NCBI GenBank assembly: GCA_018969805.1
Contig: JAGWXQ010000024.1
Span: forward strand, 1 to 10,677
Origin: Paenibacillaceae bacterium
GTDB lineage: Bacteria > Bacillota > Bacilli > Paenibacillales > YIM-B00363
Reading direction: 5' to 3'
DNA: 10,677 bases
This document shows positions 1 through 5,516 of the stretch, one piece after another. A program made the position numbers and the translations under genes. Every line of letters starts with the position of its first letter. Positions within the stretch are counted from its first letter, which is position 1. A model generated the notes under the pieces. It saw only the letters and a list, made by a program, of their open reading frames with translations, ran no database searches and had not been told where the DNA came from.

Positions 1-1074
1 TACGTGGCGACGGTGACGGTGACACCGAAGGCAGGGTACACGCTGACAGGAGTCGGGGCAAACAGCATGACGGCGACCGGGGCGATGGTGACGCATGGAG
101 CGGGAAGTGGTGCGACGTTGGCAGTGACAGCGAACTTTATGCAGACGATGGCACTCGTCCCATCGAGCAACATCACGAAAGTGCCGTTGGGACCTGGAAC
201 GTTAAACGGAGTAGGACCATACAGCGGGATCGAGAAAGTGATCAACAGTCCTGGGGTAGCAGGGAATGAGCAAGTGCCGAGCTACTATATCGGGAGTACG
301 GAAGTGACGTTTGGTCTATGGCACAGTGTGCGTACGTGGGCAGAAGGAAGGACGACGAATCGGTACTGGTTCCAAAATGCGGGACGAGAAGGGCATGATG
401 GAGGCATTGGAGCAGCACCGACGGTTGCGAGCAATGAGCCAGTGACGACGGTGTCGTGGCGCGATGTGGTCGTATGGACGAATGCGTATTCCGAGATGGT
501 GGGGCTGACACCGGTGTATCGTGATGCAGCGAATAGCGGGACGATACTGAGGGATTCGCGGAATGGAACTGCGGGAGATGGCGTGACGAATGCGGTACGG
601 CTAGAGGGAGCAAATGGGTATCGGTTGCCGACAGGAGTGGAGTGGGAGATGGCAGCGAGGTGGCTCGGGACGAGTGCGGCAATACCTGGGGTGAGTGGGA
701 CAGTGACGTCGCCAGTGACGACGACGGAAGGAGGCGTGACGTACTTCTGGACACCAGCAAGCTACGGAAGTGGTGCATTAAATGGGACAGACGCGGAATT
801 TGATCGGGTATCGTGGAATAGTAGGACGAGTGGGTCTATGACGAAAGATGTGGGTGGGAAACCTGCGAACACGCTGGGGATGAGAGATGTAACAGGAAAT
901 GTGTGGGAATGGGTATGGGGAATAGGAGGTGTGAGTGTGGAGACAAAGAGCGCGATTCGCGGTGGCGGCTGGGCCAGCGACAGCACGAGCTTGCCCGTCT
1001 CCTATGTCTACCCGTACGCGCCTACGTACACGAACTACAACGTCGGGTTCCGCCTCTCGAGGACTGGCAATTAA
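1..1074 (+). CDS. DGR target protein, FGE-sulfatase/C-type-lectin fold, 5' end outside window
   Basis: The frame is open to the first base of the window, so the N-terminus is missing; the GTG at position 4 is very unlikely to be the true start. Bases 1-140 encode a Thr/Val/Gly-rich beta-strand repeat resembling the InlB-B or similar extracellular repeats. From about base 150 the protein is a formylglycine-generating-enzyme (SUMF1/EgtB/PvdO) type domain: YYIGSTEVTFGLW near 283-321, GYRLPTGVEWEMAAR at 616-660, NTLGMRDVTGNVWEW at 868-912, then RGGGW and the closing NVGFRLSR. Established: this fold is a known DGR target type, for example Treponema TvpA, in which the C-terminal residues form a variable ligand-binding surface. 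The last 43 codons contain the variable repeat, whose template lies at 5401-5516. A surface or secreted location is inferred from the N-terminal repeat; no signal peptide or anchor is visible. The protein is probably a binding protein rather than an enzyme. Confidence 0.9.
   Translation, partial: YVATVTVTPKAGYTLTGVGANSMTATGAMVTHGAGSGATLAVTANFMQTMALVPSSNITKVPLGPGTLNGVGPYSGIEKVINSPGVAGNEQVPSYYIGSTEVTFGLWHSVRTWAEGRTTNRYWFQNAGREGHDGGIGAAPTVASNEPVTTVSWRDVVVWTNAYSEMVGLTPVYRDAANSGTILRDSRNGTAGDGVTNAVRLEGANGYRLPTGVEWEMAARWLGTSAAIPGVSGTVTSPVTTTEGGVTYFWTPASYGSGALNGTDAEFDRVSWNSRTSGSMTKDVGGKPANTLGMRDVTGNVWEWVWGIGGVSVETKSAIRGGGWASDSTSLPVSYVYPYAPTYTNYNVGFRLSRTGN
946..1061 (+). repeat. DGR variable repeat (VR)
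   Basis: These 116 bases align without gaps to the template repeat at 5401-5516 (offset 4455). They differ at 10 positions: 967, 973, 974, 977, 989, 1009, 1015, 1020, 1027 and 1036. Each corresponds to an adenine in the template (five A to G, four A to T, one A to C). All 85 non-adenine positions are identical, and 21 of 31 adenines are unchanged. The coding effect is Ser to Gly, Asn to Ala, two Asn to Ser, four Asn to Tyr, and one silent Ala change. The segment from 1041 to 1061 is GC-rich, unmutated and nearly adenine-free, as expected of the initiation-of-mutagenic-homing (IMH) sequence at the 3' end of a VR. Similarity falls off abruptly after 1061. Confidence 0.96.
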
Positions 1075-1182
1075 CTTTTGGATTTTTTCCTTTTTACATT
1101 TTGCAAAATTGATGTATGAATGCATCGTTTATTAGGTGCAATACAGTAGGTTTGCTTGTTTTGAGGTGTGGTAAACGAACCA

Positions 1183-1270
1183 CTGCCCGGGCAAGGGCGC
1201 GGAAGCGCCCCGAACGGGCAGCGGGGAACGGAGCGTTGGCGCGTGGGGTTGTGCAGCGTCGGTCGCTGCA
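1183..1270 (+). other. Candidate structured RNA element (nested GC hairpins)
   Basis: Two strong hairpins stand in an otherwise ordinary intergenic stretch. The first (1183-1221) has an outer stem CTGCCCG / CGGGCAG and an inner stem GGGCGC / GCGCCC closed by a GGAA loop, which is a GNRA tetraloop, with a small internal loop between. The second (1252-1270) has TGCAGCG / CGCTGCA around TCGGT. The large hairpin at 1305-1352 follows, so 1183-1352 could be one folded RNA ending in a terminator-like stem. I compared it by eye with the glmS ribozyme, SRP RNA, RNase P RNA and common riboswitches and found no convincing match. It could equally be the 3' end of the target mRNA or a DNA-level structure used near the VR. 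The strand is assumed. Confidence 0.35.
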
Positions 1271-1304
1271 GCAGAAAGAGGATGGAGGGCAGATGAGGGG
1301 TTTC

Positions 1305-1352
1305 CCCGCAAAAGAGAACACCTGCGCTTGCGCAGGTGTTCTCTTTTGCGGG
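1305..1352. terminator. Perfect 22-bp hairpin, possible terminator
   Basis: The left arm at 1305-1326 and the right arm at 1331-1352 are exact reverse complements over 22 bases, with the loop CTTG. The lower arm is A/G-rich on the left and T/C-rich on the right. Downstream on the plus strand there is only a broken T-rich run (TTTGTTTTTGTTGG), and on the minus strand none, so it is not a textbook intrinsic terminator. It is the best candidate for ending the target-gene transcript. It could also be a remnant of a small inverted-repeat element or part of a structured RNA. Confidence 0.4.
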
Positions 1353-1581
1353 TCACGTTTGTTTTTGTTGGTGTATTCAAATAAAACATCCATGACAAAC
1401 CTTGCTTGCCTTGTGGGTGTGACTGATAAACGAAAGTGGACGGTTTTTGAAAAACAGAACGGTACAGTTTTTGCAGATTTTAACGTCAAGTTTGTTTACT
1501 GTTATGATAGATGTATTGAAATAAGGATGAAGATCAATAGGGGATGCGTATGGGGCATGTTTGTGTGGTCGGGGTGGTTGA

Positions 1582-1637
1582 TTTTTTTCTTTTTTTTTCT
1601 TTTCTCTTTTTTCTTTTTTCTTTTTTTTTTTTTTTTT
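1582..1637 (+). repeat. 56-base uninterrupted T/C tract ending in T17
   Basis: All 56 bases are T or C, mostly T in runs of 3 to 9, ending in a run of 17 T (1621-1637). The tract ends 16 bases before the -35 box of the DGR operon promoter at 1654. Such a tract is slippage-prone. Its position suits either an UP-element-like, intrinsically bent promoter enhancer or a phase-variable spacer; both roles are inference. Confidence 0.85.
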
Positions 1638-1653
1638 GAGCATCGTGCATCGC

Positions 1654-1682
1654 TTGCATCGTTCTTTTACTTAGTGTATGAT
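1654..1682 (+). promoter_or_regulatory. Sigma-A-like promoter of the HRDC-avd-RT operon
   Basis: A -35 box TTGCAT (1654-1659), a 17-base spacer and a -10 box TATGAT (1677-1682). The expected start of transcription is near 1689, giving a leader of about 44 bases before the GTG start at 1733. The ctsR promoter in this window has the same architecture (TTGCAA, 17, TATAAT). Confidence 0.7.
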
Positions 1683-1705
1683 GAACTCACGTTCGCTTGG
1701 TTCAT
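1681..1705. promoter_or_regulatory. Possible operator: inverted repeat at the DGR operon start site
   Basis: ATGAAC (1681-1686) and GTTCAT (1700-1705) form an inverted repeat with a 13-base spacer, overlapping the -10 box and the expected +1. The placement suits a repressor site, but 6-bp arms can arise by chance. Confidence 0.25.
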
Positions 1706-1732
1706 GCGGACGATGTGCGGTGGAGGTGTCAC

Positions 1733-2194
1733 GTGGCATTTGCGATCATAACCATTCCTTTTGATGAGACGAATCGGGTGTTTCATGTGAAAGATTTGGA
1801 GACGGTTTGTGCGGGTAAGCGCATTGTTTCGTATCGTGCGGAGTTTGTGCAGGCGCATTGTTGTTGGACGGTGTTTATCGAGTACGAGTGGCTAGAGGGG
1901 AAGATGTCCGTGGCGCACGTGCGCGGTGCGAAAGCGGACATGCTCGCCTCGTTAAGTGCGCACGGGCGGTCTTGTTTTGAGCAGCTGCGTGCGTTTCGGC
2001 GTGCCTGTGCCGAGAAGGAAGGTGTCCCTTACTACAACATCGCCTCCGACGCGCAGTTGATCGCGATCGTCAAGCGCGAAGTGACTACGGTAGAGGGTTT
2101 GCGGATGATTTCTGGATTTGGTGCGGGGCGCATCCGTCGGTATGCTGCAGCATTGCTCGCGTGTACGAGAGAGATGTTTGGTGACCCAGAATGA
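1733..2194 (+). CDS. DGR accessory protein with HRDC domain
   Basis: A 153-residue protein. I chose the GTG at 1733 because GGAGG (1722-1726) lies 6 bases before it; an in-frame TTG further upstream has no such site and would fall almost on the transcription start. The N-terminal half (MAFAIITIPF, then WTVFIEYEW at about 45-53) resembles the N-terminal domain of other DGR-associated HRDC proteins. Residues about 81-150 (FEQLRAFRRACAEKEGVPYY, then SDAQLIAIVKREV and ISGFGAGRIRRY) match the helical HRDC nucleic-acid-binding fold known from RecQ helicases and RNase D, with the typical closing GFG.GR.RRY turn. Established: HRDC proteins are a recognised but poorly understood DGR accessory class. 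The gene overlaps avd by ATGA (2191-2194), so the two are translationally coupled. Inferred role: binding TR RNA, cDNA or the target site during retrohoming. Confidence 0.85.
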   Translation: MAFAIITIPFDETNRVFHVKDLETVCAGKRIVSYRAEFVQAHCCWTVFIEYEWLEGKMSVAHVRGAKADMLASLSAHGRSCFEQLRAFRRACAEKEGVPYYNIASDAQLIAIVKREVTTVEGLRMISGFGAGRIRRYAAALLACTREMFGDPE

Positions 2195-2529
2195 AGGAAC
2201 AGTATCCCTTATACCTTCAGTGGCAAGAAGTGCTGGAAGTGCTCATGAAATATACAGAGCGGTTTCCAAAATCGGTACGCCATACGCTCGTCGATCGCAT
2301 CGTGAAGACGGGCTTAGACATCATGGCGTTGCTCGTTCGTGCGATTTATTCAAAGGCGAAGCGGGACTACCTTCGTCAGATCAACGTCGAGCTTGAAGTG
2401 CTGCGCACGCTCGTCCAGATCGCGCATGCGTGTCGCTATATTAGTACAGAGCAGTATGGTTCGTTGAGTAAGAAGGTGATCGGTTTTGGCAAAGGGATTG
2501 GCGGGTGGAGTAAGTCTTGCGGCGCGTAG
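2191..2529 (+). CDS. avd: Accessory variability determinant (Avd), four-helix bundle
   Basis: A 112-residue helical, basic protein of the Avd / 23S-intervening-sequence-like four-helix-bundle family. Visible marks are long amphipathic helices rich in Lys and Arg, with LVDRIVKTGLDIMALLVRAIY near residues 33-53, ELEVLRTLVQIAHACRYIS near 67-85, and the closing KKVIGFGKGIGGWSKS at 94-109, a typical Avd tail. Established from the Bordetella phage BPP-1 system: Avd forms a barrel-shaped pentamer that binds the reverse transcriptase and the TR RNA and is required for cDNA synthesis. The start codon overlaps the HRDC stop (ATGA), and the 3' end overlaps the first codons of the reverse transcriptase by 13 bases, so all three are produced together. 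Confidence 0.88.
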   Translation: MKEQYPLYLQWQEVLEVLMKYTERFPKSVRHTLVDRIVKTGLDIMALLVRAIYSKAKRDYLRQINVELEVLRTLVQIAHACRYISTEQYGSLSKKVIGFGKGIGGWSKSCGA

Positions 2530-3542
2530 GGGGATTGCTGGAGACGCTGTTGTCGTTCCCGCACATGTATGCAGCGTTTTGTCGTGCGCGGCGTGGTACG
2601 CATACAGAGGAGATGCGTGCATTTGCCATGCACGTCGAAGACCGATTGTGGGAGATGATCGAGCAGTTGCGCGATGGGACGTACGCACCGTGTCCGTATC
2701 GATATTTTATGATTTTTGAGCCGAAGCCTCGGGTCATTTCTGTCGCGGCGTTTCGTGATCGTGTCGTCCATCATGCGCTTGTTGGGTTGCTGGAGCCGAT
2801 TTGGGAGCGGCGGTTTATTTCGGATTCGTATGCGACGCGCAAGGACAAAGGGGTGCATCAGGCGATCGTGCGTGCACAGCAAGGTGTACGATCGCATCCG
2901 TATTTTTTGAAGATGGACATTCGTTCGTATTTTCCATCGATCGACCACGGGATATTGATGCAGCAGATCGCGCGTGTGGTGAAGGACCGCGGAGTATTGT
3001 CGTTGTGCGCGCGCATCGTTTCGTGTGGGGGAGACGGATGTATCGGGTTGCCGATTGGCAATTTGACAAGCCAGTTTTTTGCCAATGTGTATTTGGATCC
3101 TTTTGATCACTGGGTGAAAGAGCGATTGCGCATCCGCCATTATGTGCGGTACATGGACGACTTTGTATTGTTTGGTGACGATCGGAAGCAGTTGTGTGCG
3201 TTGCGCGATGAAGTGCGGGCGAAGATGCGCGATGATTTTCGTTTGACGATCAAGGACGAGGTGACGCACATCAATAGCCGTGCCCATGGGTTGCCTTTTC
3301 TCGGTGTGCGCATATTTCCGGCGTACATACGGCATCAGCGGACACATTTTATGCGCAGTTATCGCAAGCTCGTCGCGGCGGTGCGCGTCTGTGAGACCGA
3401 TCCACGAGCGCGGGCACGCATCGACAGCTTATGTGCGAGTTTGCGCGTGTGGGGCGGGCATTTCCTGCGAGAGCGCTTGCTCATAGACGCGATGCGGGCG
3501 TTGCCCGCGCATGCACGACCTGCGTGGTTTCGTGATGAGTAG
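2517..3542 (+). CDS. DGR reverse transcriptase
   Basis: A 341-residue retron/group-II-like reverse transcriptase of the DGR clade. Motifs in order: RVISVAAFRDRVVHHAL (72-88); motif A FLKMDIRSYFPSID, with the catalytic Asp at 134; motif B GLPIGNLTSQ (177-186), whose SQ ending is characteristic of DGR enzymes where most RTs have SP; motif C YMDD (212-215), the two metal-binding aspartates; motif D about 240-250; and a GLPFLGVRI stretch (258-266). No maturase X/HNH or integrase domain follows, as expected for a DGR. I chose the TTG at 2517, since GGTGGAG ends 6 bases before it and the start lies inside avd. An alternative start is a later TTG at 2535. The enzyme copies TR RNA into cDNA with errors at adenines. 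The key residues all appear intact. Confidence 0.96.
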   Translation: MRRVGGLLETLLSFPHMYAAFCRARRGTHTEEMRAFAMHVEDRLWEMIEQLRDGTYAPCPYRYFMIFEPKPRVISVAAFRDRVVHHALVGLLEPIWERRFISDSYATRKDKGVHQAIVRAQQGVRSHPYFLKMDIRSYFPSIDHGILMQQIARVVKDRGVLSLCARIVSCGGDGCIGLPIGNLTSQFFANVYLDPFDHWVKERLRIRHYVRYMDDFVLFGDDRKQLCALRDEVRAKMRDDFRLTIKDEVTHINSRAHGLPFLGVRIFPAYIRHQRTHFMRSYRKLVAAVRVCETDPRARARIDSLCASLRVWGGHFLRERLLIDAMRALPAHARPAWFRDE

Positions 3543-3837
3543 GGTGCGGGTGGTCTTGTGTGATTGTCCTTGACACGATGGATGCAAGGCACACCGTGTG
3601 GCGTTTTTTGCTTTTTCGCAAGAAGCGCGCCGGATCGATGTGTTCCGTGCTGCGTGTGCTCTTGCGTGTGCGATCGAGCCATATGGAAAAAATGCAAACA
3701 CGATGTAGAAAATCGGCAATCACATCGACGGGCATGTACATACGATCGTGAAAGATCAGCATCGGTGGTTTTTTTTTTGCTTGCATCGCCTCGTGGTGCA
3801 CCAGTGCACTGCACGCATACGCTGTTTTGTGTGTCGC

Positions 3838-3866
3838 TTGCATACGTGTTTCTTTTGTTGTATGAT
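3838..3866 (+). promoter_or_regulatory. Sigma-A-like promoter upstream of the secreted-protein gene
   Basis: TTGCAT (3838-3843), a 17-base spacer, TATGAT (3861-3866): identical boxes and spacing to the DGR operon promoter at 1654-1682. Transcription should start near 3873, leaving a leader of about 230 bases before the ATG at 4105. The leader contains a hairpin and a T15 run, so it may be regulated or may be a separate small RNA. Confidence 0.65.
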
Positions 3867-3869
3867 ATA

Positions 3870-3894
3870 CCCATGTCCGATTTCTTTACATGGG
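3870..3894. promoter_or_regulatory. Inverted repeat at the transcription start, operator or 5' hairpin
   Basis: CCCATGT (3870-3876) and ACATGGG (3888-3894) are perfect 7-bp arms with an 11-base spacer, beginning 4 bases after the -10 box. As DNA this is a likely place for a dimeric repressor; as RNA it would be a 5'-terminal hairpin that protects the transcript. The repressor is unknown. Confidence 0.4.
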
Positions 3895-4046
3895 ACGGAA
3901 GGAGATGATCAGCTTTCGGCGACCATCCGGTGTGTTCGTTTATTTGCAGGTTTTTTTCACAGTCGGCGGTATGGATGTGTGCCATGATCGGTGGTATGTG
4001 CAGATGGTATTTGTACGATGATGCGCATATGTGCATCGGGTTGTCG

Positions 4047-4061
4047 TTTTTTTTTTTTTTT
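4047..4061 (+). repeat. T15 homopolymer tract in the leader
   Basis: Fifteen consecutive T, 43 bases before the ATG at 4105. The hairpin GATGCGC-ATAT-GTGCATC (4020-4037) lies 9 bases upstream, so the pair could act as a leaky terminator or attenuator, though the gap is longer than in a classical intrinsic terminator. The tract is long enough to vary by slippage. Confidence 0.75.
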
Positions 4062-4104
4062 GGTCGGGTGGTGCAGCATCTAGAAAACAAGAGGGGGGAC
4101 GAAC

Positions 4105-4680
4105 ATGCGCAAGCTGATGAGCCATCGTGTGGTGTCGTTGGGCATTGTTTTTGCGTTGTGCGGGAGTGTTTTGCATGCGCCGGTCGATGAGGCGTATGCA
4201 AACGTTGCTCATATGGGAAGGCAGGGGGTCAATGCCCTGATGAAGGCGGCGCCGCATCTGAAGCGATGGGGGCCGTTGTTGATGACGTTTATCGGAGCGA
4301 TCGGTACGGTGTGTAAGGGGGATCTGTCGTCTCGATGTCTTCGATCGGTGCAAGAGCACTTGGTGGCCAGCGGAAAGATGACACTGGATGATGTGCGTCA
4401 GCTTCATCGCGCACTCAAGCAACCGTGTGGCTTCATGCGTGTCCCGATCGTGTGCGATGCGTTTGATCGCGTACCCGATGAACGTGTATTGACGCGTGCA
4501 GTGACTGAGCGGAAGACGGCGCAGCGGACACGTCCTACGTCGTCGCAGAACAATGGAGGGGGCGGTCAGTCCTTGCCGCCGGGCACATCGGGTGTGCCTC
4601 AGACAAAGCAATGTGCGCAGCTGTTTGCGGCTATGGGAGCGTCAGTTGAAGGCGATGCAGGATTGGGCAAATGCACTTAA
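4105..4680 (+). CDS. Secreted hypothetical protein, 5' part (frameshifted)
   Basis: I do not recognise this protein. The ATG at 4105 follows GAGGGGGG (4091-4098) with a 6-base gap. The N-terminus is a typical Sec signal peptide: basic MRKLMSHR, hydrophobic VVSLGIVFALCGSVLHA, and a likely cleavage after AYA at residue 32. No proper lipobox is seen. The mature part has spaced cysteines (CKGDLSSRC, CGFMRVPIVC, and one in KQCAQLF), compatible with disulfides outside the cell. The sequence remains protein-like to FAAM (about 4634), then runs into an unconvincing tail and stops at 4680, while the next frame continues sensibly. Dropping one G from the GGG at 4635-4637 would join this part to the one ending at 5338 in a single protein of about 410 residues. 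This may be a real mutation, a sequencing error, or programmed shifting. Confidence 0.6.
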   Translation: MRKLMSHRVVSLGIVFALCGSVLHAPVDEAYANVAHMGRQGVNALMKAAPHLKRWGPLLMTFIGAIGTVCKGDLSSRCLRSVQEHLVASGKMTLDDVRQLHRALKQPCGFMRVPIVCDAFDRVPDERVLTRAVTERKTAQRTRPTSSQNNGGGGQSLPPGTSGVPQTKQCAQLFAAMGASVEGDAGLGKCT

Positions 4681-5338
4681 GACGTTTGATGTTCCTCCTA
4701 AAGATGGAGACAAGATCGATCAAAAAATGATCAAGGATATTTTTGATCATTTAAATAGATTTTATAACAAAAATGTTGCACAAATCCAGCACCTGTTGCA
4801 ATTGCCACAAACTCCAAAACAAGCGCACACGGTGTTTGAGATCATGCGGGGAACCATCCGATCGCCCGATCAATTGATCGCACTGTTGGACGCGTTGCGG
4901 CAGATTCCGGTTTCTCCTGACCCAAACAATCCATTTTCGAAGTATGGGCCGGTGCGCACCATTGTTGATTCGGATGCACTACAAAAAAGTGGATGGATTA
5001 CGTATTTGAAGATGAGCGGAGAAGACAAAAAGAAATTGTGGCAAAAGGTACAAGCAGACATTGACTTCCTGCGTGATTATGTAGATAGCGAAAAAAGTAT
5101 TTTTGATGCAGAAAAGACGTGTGCTTATGCACAATCAGTGCGCACATTGATCAATAGCACGATCGATCGTTATCAGAAAGAGTACCCATTTTTGATCAAG
5201 AAAAACAATGTGCCTTTCTCTGTGCAAGGTGTACAAAGCAGCTTGGTAGGTTTATTTCAGCGCATTACATTGAAGTGGGGCGCCTTCTTTACGAACGTGA
5301 AAAATATGGTGGTATCCAATTTTGGTGCGAAGCGTTGA
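4655..5338 (+). CDS. Secreted hypothetical protein, 3' part (frameshifted)
   Basis: This is the continuation of the gene starting at 4105. In this frame the plausible protein begins at the GGG run 4635-4637 (ERQLKAMQDW); the first ATG after that point is at 4655, giving 227 residues. It is rich in charged helices (KIDQKMIKDIFDHLNRFY, then GEDKKKLWQKVQADIDFLRD) with one cysteine (TCAYAQS), no transmembrane segment and no motif I know. There is no ribosome binding site suited to independent translation, so it is probably translated only if the frameshift is absent or bypassed. The frame also stays open upstream to an ATG at 4553, but that part is arginine- and cysteine-rich and looks like an out-of-frame reading. 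From about 4680 the DNA is clearly richer in A and T than the 5' part. The gene lies between the DGR reverse transcriptase and the template repeat; any role in the DGR is unknown. Confidence 0.5.
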   Translation: MQDWANALKTFDVPPKDGDKIDQKMIKDIFDHLNRFYNKNVAQIQHLLQLPQTPKQAHTVFEIMRGTIRSPDQLIALLDALRQIPVSPDPNNPFSKYGPVRTIVDSDALQKSGWITYLKMSGEDKKKLWQKVQADIDFLRDYVDSEKSIFDAEKTCAYAQSVRTLINSTIDRYQKEYPFLIKKNNVPFSVQGVQSSLVGLFQRITLKWGAFFTNVKNMVVSNFGAKR

Positions 5339-5381
5339 CGTGTTTTTCGGTGTGGCGTGTATGTGTGTCGATGTGCTACAG

Positions 5382-5387
5382 TATGAT
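5382..5387 (+). promoter_or_regulatory. Possible -10 box for TR RNA
   Basis: TATGAT at 5382-5387 is the same -10 sequence used by the two TTGCAT promoters in this window and would place +1 near 5394, just before the TR begins at 5401. No good -35 box is found 16-18 bases upstream. TTGACG at 5335-5340 is too far away. The TR could instead be transcribed from the upstream gene's promoter. Confidence 0.25.
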
Positions 5388-5400
5388 GGGTCGGTGCATG

Positions 5401-5516
5401 AAGAGCGCGATTCGCGGTGGCAGCTGGAACAACGACAGCACGAACTTGCCCGTCTCCTATGTCAACCCGAACGCACCTACGAACACGAACAACAACGTCG
5501 GGTTCCGCCTCTCGAG
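5401..5516 (+). repeat. DGR template repeat (TR)
   Basis: These are the 116 bases from which the VR at 946-1061 is copied, in the same orientation. The TR has 31 adenines, and 18 of them sit at the first two positions of nine AAC codons when read in the VR frame. AAC is the codon that gives the widest amino-acid range by adenine mutation without creating a stop. The TR is still in frame from an ATG at 5398 to a TAG at 5527-5529 and would encode a short RGGSW to NVGFRLSS peptide. Its tail beyond 5516 resembles the end of the target gene (Thr-Gly before the stop) but with ordinary, not adenine-only, differences. It is probably an RNA template rather than a gene. It lies 1.86 kb downstream of the RT gene, with another gene between. 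Confidence 0.95.

Larger units (their letters stand above)
1075..1732. other. Non-coding region between target gene and DGR operon
   Basis: No convincing gene lies in these 658 bases. In order they hold: an AT-rich stretch just after the target stop with a TTTTGCAAAA palindrome near 1098-1107; a GC-rich block of nested hairpins (1183-1270); a perfect 22-bp hairpin (1305-1352); an AT-rich stretch with a possible weak promoter, TTAACG at 1480-1485 and TATGAT at 1503-1508, spacer 17; a 56-base T/C tract (1582-1637); and the promoter and leader of the HRDC-avd-RT operon. A long plus-strand open frame crosses it but encodes mostly phenylalanine from the T tract and is not a gene. Confidence 0.7.
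3543..4104. other. Non-coding region after the reverse transcriptase
   Basis: These 562 bases hold no gene I can support. A weak terminator-like stem (CACA-CCG-TGTG, 3590-3600) followed by T6 (3604-3609) may end the DGR operon. Further on are a T10 run (3769-3778), the palindrome TGGTGCACCA (3794-3803), a good promoter (3838-3866), an inverted repeat at its start site (3870-3894), a GATGCGC/GTGCATC hairpin (4020-4037), a T15 run (4047-4061), and the GAGGGGGG ribosome binding site (4091-4098) of the next gene. Confidence 0.6.

Noticed and set aside
1195..1300. Resemblance to the glmS ribozyme core (AGCGCC..GAAC and GAGGATGGAGG) or to the SRP RNA GGAA loop
   Set aside because: The order, pairing partners and other conserved segments are missing, there is no glmS gene nearby, and the SRP internal-loop sequence is absent.
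1116..1751. Long plus-strand open frame across the intergenic region, with a poly-phenylalanine segment
   Set aside because: Its membrane-like segment is only the translated T/C tract. It crosses strong hairpins and a promoter, and it has no ribosome binding site or family resemblance.
2436..3347. Long minus-strand open frame opposite the reverse transcriptase
   Set aside because: It is a shadow of a GC-rich coding strand. The plus strand carries all RT motifs.
3481..3762. Minus-strand frame starting MLIFHDRMYMPVDVIADF, at first suggestive of a small protein
   Set aside because: There is no ribosome binding site, it runs into the reverse transcriptase gene on the other strand, and its C-terminal part is low-complexity antisense of the RT. 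At best it is a gene remnant.
3905..4021. 38-codon frame right after AAGGAG (3899-3904), downstream of the promoter at 3838
   Set aside because: The ATG touches the Shine-Dalgarno sequence with no spacing, and the peptide has no recognisable feature. A leader peptide is possible but not supported.
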